Below, one piece after another: positions 52,468 to 64,000 of a stretch of DNA of 64,000 nucleotides. The position numbers and the translations under genes are program-made. Location: the NCBI GenBank assembly GCA_037074765.1, contig JBAMDO010000133.1:62001-126000 (forward strand). The letters run 5' to 3'. Under the pieces are notes generated by a model. It was not told the origin of the DNA. It saw nothing but the letters and a program-made list of their open reading frames with translations, and ran no database searches. Numbering within the stretch: the first letter of the stretch is position 1; the number at the start of each line of letters is the position of its first letter. The DNA comes from Mansonella perstans. Lineage: Eukaryota; Nematoda; Chromadorea; Rhabditida; Onchocercidae.

Positions 52468-55400
52468 ATGCCATCACTTGGCAGAAAGCAGTTCAAACCA
52501 TCACCATGTCCAAATGGTTTGAAACCCGACGATAAAGTTTTCCATCTTCCACTCACTAATGAAGTTTTCACATCTTATGAGTAAGTTTTTTGTTTTTCAT
52601 TTTCCGTGAATTTAAACGTAGATATATCGTACTTGCGCATTATTCATGTCACACTTCGCTTTGTATGACATAAATACTTTAGACGCGATACTTTAGTTTT
52701 GCTCGAATTATGAATCACGGCATAGATTATACCGAACTCTTTAATTGTTTTTAGATGGAGTTAAATTTTAAAGATTCTGAAATTTTTCAGTATTTTTACA
52801 GTCACGCTAGAAATTGAATATTATCTACGACGTTTATGATTTTTAGCGATTTCTTCCAACGACAAATTGCCCTGAGTTCAATGGTTTGGACATGTTCAGT
52901 AACTGGAAAAACGGGTTTAACATTCGAAGAAGCTCTTGAATCTGAAAAGAATGCGCAGGTAAGACTAGATATCTTGATTACATCACGCAATTGTTTAAGT
53001 GGAAATGATAACAGTAATATGAAGGACCGTGTCATTTTACTGCTTATTTTCTTCCAAGCAGAACTTGTTATTCAATTTTTGTGATTGGAATTCGCCGATT
53101 GTGTTTCAAGTACAGAGTTACTTCTCGAGGCAATTGAAAGTTTATTTATTTTTTAATAGCATGTAGTGTGAATTCTTCTGAGATTAACTTCTTCTAAGCT
53201 AATAAGAAGTGTTTCAGGAAACGCTGAAAACTTATCCATCCTCTTTTGCAAGACCCATTCTTTATCTTGTATACAAATTATCATGTCGTGGACGAATCGA
53301 AGATTTGGTAAACGATATTTACTTTTTTGTCAAGGATCATTTTTTGCTGGGCGAAGAAGTTACGTACAGCGGTGGACGTGGTCGAAAAGATGTTGTAATA
53401 AGAAAAGTAACATATATTGATGTGGAAAATGATGTCGATACAAATCAGCATAATGATGTGAAGAAACCAGCTATTTTGTGAGTCATTTTAGTTAATTTAT
53501 CTATGGTTTAAAAATGCTCAAAATTTGTTCTTGGTATCAAATTAACATTGTGCAACAGTTTTTAGATGAAACAATCGATGAGATGATTGTTGTTAAATTT
53601 GAATATAATCAATTTTTTTAAGTGTGAAGCGAGGAGAGCTACTAATACCACCAGCCGAACGTTATATGTACGATGTGCTAATACTAGATAAGCATAATGG
53701 GAAGGCTAGCAATAAAGTACGCGAACGAGTCAGTCATCAAGATCTGCTGTAATTTTTTTGAATTGTTTTTAAATGATTCTTTTTTAAAGTTTTTTCCTTT
53801 TGAAATTTTTGTTTAAAATACTTTCACAATATCTTTTTTTAATATTATTTTATTTCTTTTTTTTATCATTTAATATTTTTCAGGCGAAGCAAATCTTTAT
53901 GGGCGCGAAATATGATACGTGTTTTCTTGAAAAATGCTTGCACAACAGATCACGAACGTTTAACCGTAAAAGTAAGCTTTGCGAACATAAATTAGTTGTT
54001 GAAATACTGGTTATTAATTTCGGAAGTATTTTATGCGATGTTCTGATTTTGCTGCCAACATTTTCCAACATAGTACATTCGTGTAAAACAATTTTTGTTG
54101 GAGGAACTTATATTTCTGAAGATGTTATGCTATATTTCACACTTAACTGTATTGTTTGCTGATCCTAAATTGTAAGAGATGTGTTTTATATTACATGATA
54201 GGTAGGAAATAAATTATTTAGAAGGACTATTGAGGAAAAAAATGTAGGATTTGTATTGGAATGAGTTGATGCTGATATGTCTAATAAATGTGCGTGAAAT
54301 TTATCGTTTCCAGTGGAAATATAAGTTCCAGTTTGCTGGTAAAGTTAGTTTTTTTTCAGAAAGAATTGCTGGATAATTTTCAATTAGAAAGTATGAGTTG
54401 GAATGAGGTGTTTGCTGGACCAGTTGCACAATTTCCGCGAACACCATTAATGCATCGTGGACCAAGTAAAGGAATTGCTCGTCCACCTCGCAACCATCTA
54501 TGTACTTTTTTCAAAAAATATTTTAACTTTCATTTAATCAAACTTCTGAATTGTTCATTGGAATGATGTTCTCCTTTTACATCTCACTGTATTATAGGTG
54601 ACCATCCTAGTGATGATCTGGATGCGCAGTCAGCGTCGGATGCTGACTTTGTTGATATTAATGAAAAAGATAAATTACATGCACGATTCAAGAAGACGTG
54701 TTTAGAGAAGAATAAAAAGGAAAGTGATAAGAAAGAGAGCGGCAAAAAGACAAAGAAAAAAAAAGCGGTATAATTTTTTCCATTGCTCCTATATTGGTTT
54801 TTTAATTCGACAATTGCACTTTGTGCTTGAATGTAAGAAAAATAAATATTTAGATTGCCAAACAGCAAGAAGAATTAGAGAGTTTGTTTGAGCAAGCACG
54901 AAAAGTAAATATCGAGAATCTCACTCACTGGGAGCAGGATGAACGTTTGTTGTCCGAAACTGAAATTGTTGAATTGAAACAGTTAATACGGCAGACTAAA
55001 GAGAAGGTCTGAAATTGATTTTTTTTTGAAAAGAATTGATAGTATTTGAAATATCTAATCATTTTGTTTGGCATTTAATATGTCTCCTATTTGTGATTTA
55101 GTGGTCTTCAAATAGCATTCATGCAAATTTTATCCGCACTAAGAAAAATTTATTCTGGCTTATGATGGTTTATTAGAACTTCTCTGTCATTTGTTTCATT
55201 TATCATAATATGTGCAAAATTTACACGACAGATTTTTCTTCCATTAGTGCTTAATCGTCTAGATATTTCTTATTTTAGGAACGTTTAGAAAAACGTCTGA
55301 ATAAGCAGCGGACGAAAGAAATGTTATTGGAGTGGAAGAAACCGAGAGATGATATCCTTTGTGACGACCTTCGTGTAAAATTTATTGTCCTTGGAAAATT

Positions 55401-58400
55401 TCGAAAAATGAAATGAATTCTTGTAGTTTTAGTATTGTATATTTGAATAATTAAAATCGTTTGATTTAGAAGATTGCACAGTGAGCTTGTACTTCGTTGC
55501 TTTGTTGTAGGTCAGCTATTTCGTTATTTTTCTTTCTCTTTTAATTTTGCAAATTTAAAGTGTGAGATTATTATTCTGCCATTTTTTAGCCTCTACCTCA
55601 TTTGGCACCTCTTCTACTTCCTCTCTGGATGCCCGATGACGATTTTGGGGACTATTTATACATTTTTGGATTTTTCCAAAGTTTCGCAGAGTTGTTGCCA
55701 ATTAAAGAAGTATGTTTTTGCTGGATTTATACTACTTATTCTATTTTAGTAGTTGTAGTCACTATGTCGAATTTTTTAAATCGACTGTTTTTCAGGTCCG
55801 TGGCATTAATCAGGTTAAGTTTGGTGAAATTGTATCAGCTGTAAGAAGTCAAACCCCAGAACAAGATAGCTTATTTGTTCAGTTGATGCATATTTTGTTG
55901 AAAGCCAAAGCTGAACGAGCTGATGAAGAAGACGGTGATGAAGGTAAACCACTTCTTGTAGCATTGAATACCCTGCATTTCACAAGATTTTAGTACAAAA
56001 TTGTCAATTTTATTACTGCGATCAAATATTGCGAAACAGTAAACCCTTTGGCTTCAATTAGCAGCGATTCATCATCAAACAACATGACGACTTTAGCGTA
56101 TATGAAGTTCTTGCTCAATGTACATAAAGTTATCACGCCATTCATTGACTGGCTACGTTCTGTTTTCGTTTTGAATTCAGCTGTTCATGCGGAGCATATT
56201 CTCTAAAGATTTCTTTGGAACTAGGAGGAGATAAATTTGAGTTATTGCTGTTAGGCAATATCACATTTTCTGTTTAGTATTAGTACAGATCGATTTTTTA
56301 TGTTCCGACGCTAAAAGTTTCACTGAAACATAGTATAATATTATGAATCATTGCAAAATCCAACTTTGGTTAAGCTTTCGGAAGCTAGTGCCACAATGAC
56401 AAAAAGTAAGACTAAATTTGTTGTCTTTGAGAAACATGTTGATTTTGTTATTTTCAGCTAACTTAAGCAATAAAGAAGAAATACCATTGGATGCAAATGA
56501 TATTGACCACAAGATATATGGCCCAGAAATTCGTCAAGCGACAATTCTTCATGAGAATATTCGACTTACACATGGTATGTAGCAGTAGTCATCATCCAGT
56601 AAAATTAGTTTCGTTGATATTTCGGATGTTTTATCTGCAACGTTTGGGGAATTTTTCAGTTGAAAGCGAAAAATTTTTTAGGATTGAGCGCGCGGCATTT
56701 GCCGATCGACTGGATGACTTTGACGGAGGTATTACGATTATCTTTGATGACATCGGGATATTATACAGGAGCTCCTACTCATCGATTTCGGTTATTTTCA
56801 AGAGGAGCTATACGTTGCTATGAAGATGAAGGATTTTTATTTTGCAAAGATAATCCTCAGACTATGAGTATTTTGGAAAAGGTTATTGGTTCATCTTTGT
56901 ATATCGTATTTGAAACTTGAAGAAAATAGATTTAGTTTTTTTGAAAGTTTCAGCATTAAATATAATTTAACGCTAAGCTGTATTTGTATGTTCTGGTACT
57001 GTTTATTTTGAAACCCCAGGGCACTAGTAGATTTTCTATGCGTTTGCAGATTGGTAAAAACAACGAAAAAATTTAAATAGAAAAAAATGTTCTTTTTTGC
57101 TATTTTTTTTTTACTTTTTATATGAACACTAAAAAAATACATTCCAGAAGTCGGTATTCGATCTCCAACCTTATGAACGGTTAGCATTGTTGAAAGTGGT
57201 GATACAACAATTACTTAGTTATCATAAATTTCGTTCCACATGTGATGAACGTATTATTTCGCTGCTTGATGTGCGCAAAGAGTTGAAAAATCTTCGAAGT
57301 TTCGATGCAGTTCAGGTTCTGTTACGCTGTTTTTATTCTAGTGATATCGCTTTTGTTTCGAAAGTTTCAGAAGTGATGGTATTGTGCTTGTCAAATTGTT
57401 GTGAATTATGTCTCCTTTGATAAAAGGAATTTTTAAAGACGGATCAGTGAAGTTATCTTGAGAAATTCAGTAGGTGTTTTTCAGGAAAAAGAAGCACGAG
57501 AGGCATGTTTAGTTCGGGAATATGAAGCAGAGCAATTAGAGGAGCTTGGTGAAGCAGCCAGAGCAGATTTTATTAAAAAAGAGGAACCTTCTAAGGAAAC
57601 AACAACCTTAATTAATTTTGTAAAAGGCGGAAGTTTTATTGGGAGAAGAGAGGAACGATTGAGAGAAGTCGAACAGGTTTATAAATTTTTCTGGAATCTT
57701 GCTATTATTTTAAATGCTTCAAATAATCTGGAATTTTTTGTTTTTTTAAAATCTCAAAGATTTTATAGATTTTCTGCAGTCTTATCTTCACTTCTTTCTT
57801 AGTTTTATCCTTGTTGGGTATAAAAAGTATTTATAAATTGGCTTTATCATGTCTTTCTCTTTCCAGATACTCATGAAAGGGGTTTCATATGCCCAGATGG
57901 AAGCTGACGAAATAAAGAAAGTTCGTTCATTGCAACTGGAACACACAACTGCGGCAGAAAATGATTTATTAAAATTGATTTACAAAATACAAAGTAAGTA
58001 TATAACTGGATTTTTTTGAAATATCACTGCTCTATCTCGGGCACTAAAATAGTGAACTAAAATTTAGAAGAAAAGTACTGAGCAGTAGCAACGCAGCAAT
58101 ATGATTGTTATGATTGCCTAAGACTAAATGCATTTTATTTCAAAATTGATGGTTTACTAGTGGTATGCGGTAGTATTATAGGCCACTGCATTGTAACGAT
58201 ACTCATCTTCAAGTATTTTGCACTTATTAACTTTTTCAGGTCGTGTTGGTTGGCATTGTCTCGGCCGTGATCGAGGATTTCGTACATACTGGTTCTTCAA
58301 TTCAATACCGTTGCTTTTGGTAGAAAATACTAATTCGATTGATGAACGAGGTCCTTGTCTTGGACCAACACCACTAGATAAGGTGAACTTTTCAAACATT

Positions 58401-61400
58401 TTTCTAGTTTTCATTTCATGAAATTTTATTGAATTTCCAATGCTTTTAGGTTGATGAAAAATATCGTCAATTGTATGAAAATGATAATGAGTTACGAAAA
58501 GATCTGCTGAGCTGTACCGCCACTGAAGATTGCCCAGTCCATGGAGAATCCCGTCGTTTGAGATGGCACTTAATCAAAAGCATGGATGTTCTTAATGAAG
58601 TTAGTTATCTTATTTTTTTTTTTTTTTTTGTTTCTTTTAGGGGAACTTTCCGATTATTTATCGATTAATTTTTCATAGCACTAGGATTCCAGATTGAATC
58701 CGCATGTAACAGTCGTGGTTTTCGGGAATCCGAGCTTCTAGAAAACTTGAAATTCTTCAGTCCTCTACTGAAAAGCATACTTGATCGATGCTCAGAAAAG
58801 GTAAGATGTCTTTTGGTTTCGGAATTGAGTTTACGAAGGAATTATTTCTTAATTATCAGAACTAATCACGAAATCCAATATAGTTTTTTTTTTTTTTGTT
58901 TTGTTTTGTTTTTTTCGTATATAAAAGTTACGAATTGAATTCCAGATCAGTTCTGGTGAAATTTATATGGATCTTTTGTTGACAGATGTTGACTTGGCAG
59001 ATAAGTCTGTGACGTTCGACTGGAATCGTGAATTTATCGATATGCTTTTGGACTTAGAAGAAAAGGTTCTTAAGCTTATAAATAATTCTGCAAAAAATTT
59101 ATAACTTTAGTAAATTTTGAAGGTTTCTATTTAATGCTATTACGAAGCAACACAAGCATGCCATACAGCAAAGAACAGCAATCTGGCAGTTGATTGCTTT
59201 AGATCTTAAAATTATATAAAATCCACTAATTGGTTTTTAGAATAGAATGTATCAAACCATCATAACTGTATTGAACAAGGCTGAAATTGCCAGTCTTTCC
59301 AATTGAAAAAGATCAGTTTCATGTGCTTATTCTGTTTCTTCGTGATAGATTAAATAGGACTTTATTTGATGATTTTTTCTGCCGTTTTAAAAATTTCAGC
59401 GAAACACTTTTTTCAGATTGAGCAAGGTTGTATTGGTCATTTAGTTATCAGTGATATTCGTCGCAGAGAAGAGTGGCGTGAGTCATTACTTCAGCAACGC
59501 AATATTACTTCTTTTATTGAAAGTAATGTTTGACTTTATAGAAACTAGTTGGTGATATATCTACTGTTGCTCTTATCTTTGTTGTAGGGAATTCCTTGTT
59601 CCTTGTCTGTAAATGCAAGTTTTGAACTTATTATCAATGGTCTTTAATAGGTGAAAATGAATTTTTATTTTTTTAGGAAAAAATTTTCTTCATTACCGAT
59701 GAGACTGCATTTTTGTTTCTCATAATGATTTATTAGATGCCATTAAAATCTCATCGTTTGTTTGATTATGGTATTCACTCTTAGTAGCAATATGCGCCAT
59801 TGCCGTCTTGATTTGAAGATCTTCAACTTTACAGTTTCAAATTATATTTTATTTTTATTGTAGGTGATGTGGAAGTTTTCGGTGAAACAGTATTTACTGC
59901 TGATGAATTGAAGTCACTGAGTGAGCTGGAACATCTTGCTGTTGCATTTTTACAAATTGTGCAAGGAATTAACCTGAAATTTTTACGGCTGCCTTTTGCT
60001 ACGGCTTCCTCAAAAGAAAAAGACTGCGCAAATATACCCACGACCACGTTTGATCTGTGGCAGAAATCTTTATTAAAATGCTGCTCGATATCGGCTTTAT
60101 CACTTTATTACACAACTTTAGAGTCTTCTATCTTGTGGACAAGAAGTCGGCTTCAAGTATGGCATTGCTATTTACTCAAAAATTAGTTGCTTCTTCTACT
60201 TTATGAATTTTTTTTTGATGTTCTTCAAATCTTCCAAAATTTGCCTTACTTTTGAGGAGAAAAAATTATCACTCGAATAATTTAAAAATTTAAGGCAAGA
60301 TGTCGCAAGTGCCGGAAAAGGGGCGAAACCGAAAAATTATGCATGTGTTTGCGTTGTGATCGATGCTATCATATTGATTGTGCTAAGCCAAAAATCAAGG
60401 TATTTGTAAAATAGGGTTTTCCTTTTCCCTGTTTTAATCTACACACAGTGCGGTATGTTAGAGGAATTAGAGCTAATTAATTGCAGGATCCTGATGGCTG
60501 GATGTGTTCTGATTGTAAAGCTCTGGTAAAAGCACAGGAAGCAGAAGAGCAATGGAAAAGACAGCAGGCGATGAAAAAAGAAGGTTGAATTAGATATTTT
60601 TAAAATGATGCTTAGATTATAGTTTTAAGGAGATTTTGGTTTTAATCCAATTAATGTGAATGTGATGGGTTTAAAATTTTTGGTGAAATCAGTTTTTTAA
60701 ATTTTTTTTTTTTTTAGAAGATGAACAGAGTAATAGCCGAGGAAGCGATGATGCCTGTGGCACATCTGCAGATGAGTTTGCCGAACAACCACTTGTTGGA
60801 GAAGAGTATGTTTTATTTTTAGATTCTTTTTACTTGCCGATGAATTTTCAAATTATACTTTCGAAATTTTTGTTCATTTTCAACTCCAGCTGTGTTGCTT
60901 TTCAGATTCGAACTTCCATCAGATATGCTAAAAACGTCAAGCGGGCGTATCGTAAAAAAGGTAGGTGCGCTACTATGCCGTAAATTTCGAATCTGAAATG
61001 TGGTTTGATGATTAAAATGAAGTTCTTCAGGTAACTTATGCCGATGAATCGTTCGAAGAAATAAGGAGAAGTGTGCGAAAGACGAATATTATTGATGATG
61101 AAAGTGATGAAGGTGGTAGCACTAGTGAGAGCGAATGTTCATATACAAAACAGAAACAGCCCAGTAAATTACATTTTGTTTTTTCGAATCTTTATGGAAT
61201 CCTCACTCTGTACTGAAAGATTATAATTTTCAGTATATTACATTTCTAGATAGAAGTGGTGAGCGGGCATTAGGGAGTCTAACGATTAGCTTGCGTGAAA
61301 CGGATAATCGAATACGAAACACATTACGTGCTTTCGAGTTACTGATAAGTGAAGCAATGCGACAGCAAATTGCTTGGCCTTTTCTAAAACCAGTAGATGC

Positions 61401-62178
61401 CAAGGCTGTACCTGACTATTACCAAGTAAATTCTTAATGTTTGATTTTTTTTTCTTCATAAACATATACCAAAAATGTAGCTTTGGTTTTTTTTGTATGA
61501 TTGATAGCTGTAGTAAAGGAAATTAAATCTCTTGAAGTTTCTTCAGTGCTTTTCTAGATTATCAAGAGGCCGATGGATTTGCGTACAATAATGAATAAAT
61601 TAAAGCAGCGGTTGTACGATACGCCCGAGCAAGTAATAGCGGATGCACGGTTGATTTTCGAGAATTGTCGCATTTACAATGAAGAAGAATCAGAAATTTG
61701 TAGGGTATGTGAATATTTTATCTCTTTATTATTAATCCATGCTGTGCTGTGTAATTTTTTTCCTTTTGACCTAAAATGAAACAGTTGTCATTTATTTGCA
61801 TCCCGTACTAACGCTTCTGAAAATTATACTTAGTATGTAAATTATTAGACATAATGATATTTTGAAAAGCTTCACATTGGAATTGATTGTGATGCGAATT
61901 TCATATTTATTCTAATACAAGGGAGCTTCATGGAGCTTCATATTAGAACATTTAATTGGGAAAAGTAACCACATATAACAAATGTTAAGTTTGCTTGGTT
62001 ATTTGAAATATTGATTACTGCATAGTTTCTATGACTCCTCATGGAGTAAAAGTTTCCATGCTACTTTAAAACTTTGCATATATTTTTTTAGTGTGCGACG
62101 AAGTTGGAGGAGTTTATGGAAGAACGATTTAGCAAAGCACTGCAACTAAATTCAGTTCGAACAAGAAGTGGATGCTAA
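52468..62178 (+). CDS. BAZ1A: BAZ1A/ACF1-type ISWI chromatin remodelling subunit
   Basis: Thirty exons give about 1,386 residues. ACF1 partners the ISWI ATPase in nucleosome spacing. Domain order: WAC (about 1-125: DDKVFHLPLTNEVF, WTCSVTGKTGLTFEEALESE), acidic and Lys-rich coiled region (290-400), DDT (about 410-480: WKKPRDDILCDDL, PLWMPDDDFGDYLYIFGFF), WHIM blocks (about 550-650, LTEVLRLSLMTSG), WHIM/WSD motif (HCLGRDRGFRTYWFF), PHD finger (about 1092-1140: CRKC, MCLRC, YHIDC, MCSDC) and bromodomain (about 1270-1370: WPFLKPVD, VPDYYQIIKRPMDL, ENCRIYN with the acetyl-lysine-binding Asn). Exon starts: 52468, 52847, 53218, 53623, 53884, 54360, 54598, 54854, 55279, 55590, 55796, 56458, 56660, 57148, 57485, 57867, 58240, 58450, 58693, 58946, 59417, 59864, 60295, 60487, 60718, 60906, 61031, 61250, 61558, 62092. 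All junctions are in phase except exon 12 to 13, which is one base out. Confidence 0.96.
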
Positions 62179-63629
62179 CAATGAGAGAGGCGTCAAGAAG
62201 TTTCGCTTGTATTTCTGCTGATTTCTTTGGTGCTGAAAATCGTTTTTAGGTTGCATAGGAAGTTTATCAATTACCAAGCTGTAGTATCTAGTCTTATAAT
62301 CAGAATGAATAAAAATATTTTATTGGTTTGGTTCATACAATATCTTCAAGGATTTTTTTATTAATTAAACGGTGTTTATTAACATACGGTATTGAATAGA
62401 AGTGGTAGTCTGCTAAAATTATTCAAGAAGTAAGCTCATTTAAGATTCAGAAATTTCAAATGGCCAGAATATCGATTGATTTTGAAAGTCTCATGAAAAA
62501 TGGAACTAACGATTTTAAGATCTAACACAGTTTTAGTTATATTTTACCCATTTTATCGCAGATCATCTCCTTCTTGCTTTAAAAAGCATTTTGTTATGTT
62601 TATTGTATCATTGTTAAAACATTGAGCATATTGAAACAATTGTTCCAACCTTAAATAGAACAAGTTGCATTGTATACAATTGGATGTGTGTGATGTTTTT
62701 GTTGATAACGAAATGAAAGGAACAGTTGATGGTTATTTTTTGCCGGTGCATTAAGTGAAAAGTACAAAATTTGTTTGCCAAGCAAAATATTTGCTAGCTA
62801 AATAACAAAATTTTCCTATGTAATGAATGATATGTACTTATCTTTCTTAGCAATATTCCTGATGATTGTTTCAATAATATGGATGGAGGGTGGGATATAA
62901 AATTGAATTTTACTTGAATTGATACAATTGATACTTATTATAAAGTGTGATTATTTTTTTTGCAGTTATAATTACACATGATGCTCGTAATTGTTCTTAT
63001 TGAAAATATTTGTTTTGATGAACTACTATACTTAACATGTTTCCAGGTTATAAATACTGTTTCAAATAAACATCATGATCGTTTTTGATCTCTCCTAATT
63101 TTAACAATCATTTCTGCAATTGTTAATTTGCATATTTGAATTTAAATCTAATTTACTGAATAATTTGAGAGTTAGCATATGATTAATGTTTATTTTGTGG
63201 AAAAAATTTGTGTTTGTTGGGATTTGACATTATTTTTTAATTTGACATTAATTTTCAACTTGTTGACATTTGACTTTTGTGATGCGAATTTTTATCCAAA
63301 TGTATGGAGGGCTTATTTGATTTTTTTTTTGTATTTCGCGTTGTGATTTTGATCAGACAGAGGTCTAAATACTTGCACTTTAAATTCTTATTATGATTTC
63401 TATTTATATTATTATACTGAGTATTGTTTTTCTTTTTGTTTTTTAGAATAAATTTGTGAATTAATTGATAAGTTTGATACAATAGCTTAAAATTTTACTG
63501 GTTGGGAGGACAATAACATGACAATAACGTTGGCAATAAAGCAGTAACGTTTGAAATGAAAGAAATGAATAATGTTTTAGATCTTTCTCAAACAATAAAT
63601 ATTATAACATGTCAATTCATTATTTTTAG
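62179..63629. other. 3' flank of the BAZ1A-like gene, no gene seen
   Basis: An AATAAA near 62304 probably ends the transcript. The rest is AT-rich with low-complexity open frames on both strands (for example 63255-63482 -) and no recognisable exon. Confidence 0.6.
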
Positions 63630-63632
63630 GAG

Positions 63633-63694
63633 ATGAGGCAGAGAAGTATCCGTAAAGGAGTAACAAAACCAGTTCCATCTACCGTTTGTTATTG
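63633..63694 (+). CDS. Possible first coding exon of a further gene
   Basis: A TATTTTTAG acceptor ends at 63629, and three bases later ATG opens a 20-codon frame, MRQRSIRKGVTKPVPSTVCY, that stops at a TG|GTAAGC donor (phase 2). Codon use and the acceptor-ATG-donor spacing resemble the trans-spliced first exons of other genes in this window. The rest would lie at or beyond the window end; 63695-64000 shows no second exon. No family is recognised, and chance is a real alternative. Confidence 0.3.
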
Positions 63695-64000
63695 GTAAGC
63701 ATTTAATGTGAGAATTCGGGTTGATCTTACTATGGTTTGTTCGTTCAGATTCAAGTTTTTCCATTATCATCATTGGTTGAATTAAATCTCCTTTCAAATT
63801 TGCCATTTAATTCACTAACAAATGAGTATAAGCAAATAAGTAATTCTAGGCTATTTTATTATTTCAAAAGAAAAAAATATTAGAATGATCTTTTTTAGTT
63901 GCGCGTAAGAATTTTATAATTTATGGGGAAATTGTAGATTTGAATTAATATGACATAAGAGAAGTAATAATATGGCCAATTAATCGAACAGCTGTTTTTT

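Noticed and set aside
1..64000. CRISPR arrays, prokaryotic operons, transposase genes, tRNA or rRNA genes
   Set aside because: None seen. The regular arrays are minisatellites without spacers, and no cloverleaf with a proper T-arm or transposase motif was recognised; a tRNAscan or repeat-library search was not possible.

Overview
This window looks like nuclear DNA of a parasitic nematode, most likely a filarial (spirurid) worm. The evidence is a very AT-rich background, compact multi-exon genes with GT...TTTCAG or TTTTAG introns, acceptor sites directly in front of start codons (the pattern left by spliced-leader trans-splicing), and proteins closest in my recollection to nematode or animal orthologues. 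The species is not established. All exon models below were built by hand from reading frame, splice signals and remembered family sequences; no search was run.

Layout. 1-12,160 is a gene-poor AT-rich stretch with local repeats. 12,178-14,307 (+) encodes a divergent casein kinase 2 beta subunit. 15,070-16,578 (-) encodes TMCO1 and 17,146-22,259 (-) the beta subunit of cytosolic phenylalanyl-tRNA synthetase, in the order FARSB then TMCO1 on one strand, an operon-like pair. A structured hairpin element lies in one FARSB intron. 23,171-25,159 (+) encodes a complex I NDUFB6-like subunit. 25,883-29,853 (-) encodes a coiled-coil protein with OFD1-like features. 30,664-33,114 (+) is proteasome alpha-7 (PSMA3), followed 245 bases later by the ribosome-biogenesis factor Notchless/NLE1 (33,360-36,529, +), a second operon-like pair. 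36,852-39,140 (-) encodes a small secreted protein made of one hemopexin-type propeller. 39,141-41,772 holds a 29-bp minisatellite and a TTG microsatellite.

41,773-44,326 (-) encodes a CENP-S/MHF1-type histone fold with a very long tail containing an AT-hook. Its upstream same-strand neighbour is calmodulin-lysine N-methyltransferase CAMKMT (45,240-46,643, -). 46,650-52,440 is largely non-coding with repeats. 52,468-62,178 (+) is a 30-exon BAZ1A/ACF1-type chromatin remodelling subunit (WAC, DDT, WHIM, PHD, bromodomain). A possible first exon of another gene lies at 63,633.

The genes are mostly housekeeping functions (translation, protein turnover, ribosome assembly, respiration, ER calcium, chromatin) and do not form one pathway. 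The most interesting points are the OFD1-like protein, the CENP-S protein with its AT-hook tail, the degenerate CK2 beta paralogue, the free-standing hemopexin propeller, the structured intronic element, and two places (PSMA3 exon 3, BAZ1A exon 12/13) where the sequence as given conflicts with a canonical gene model.
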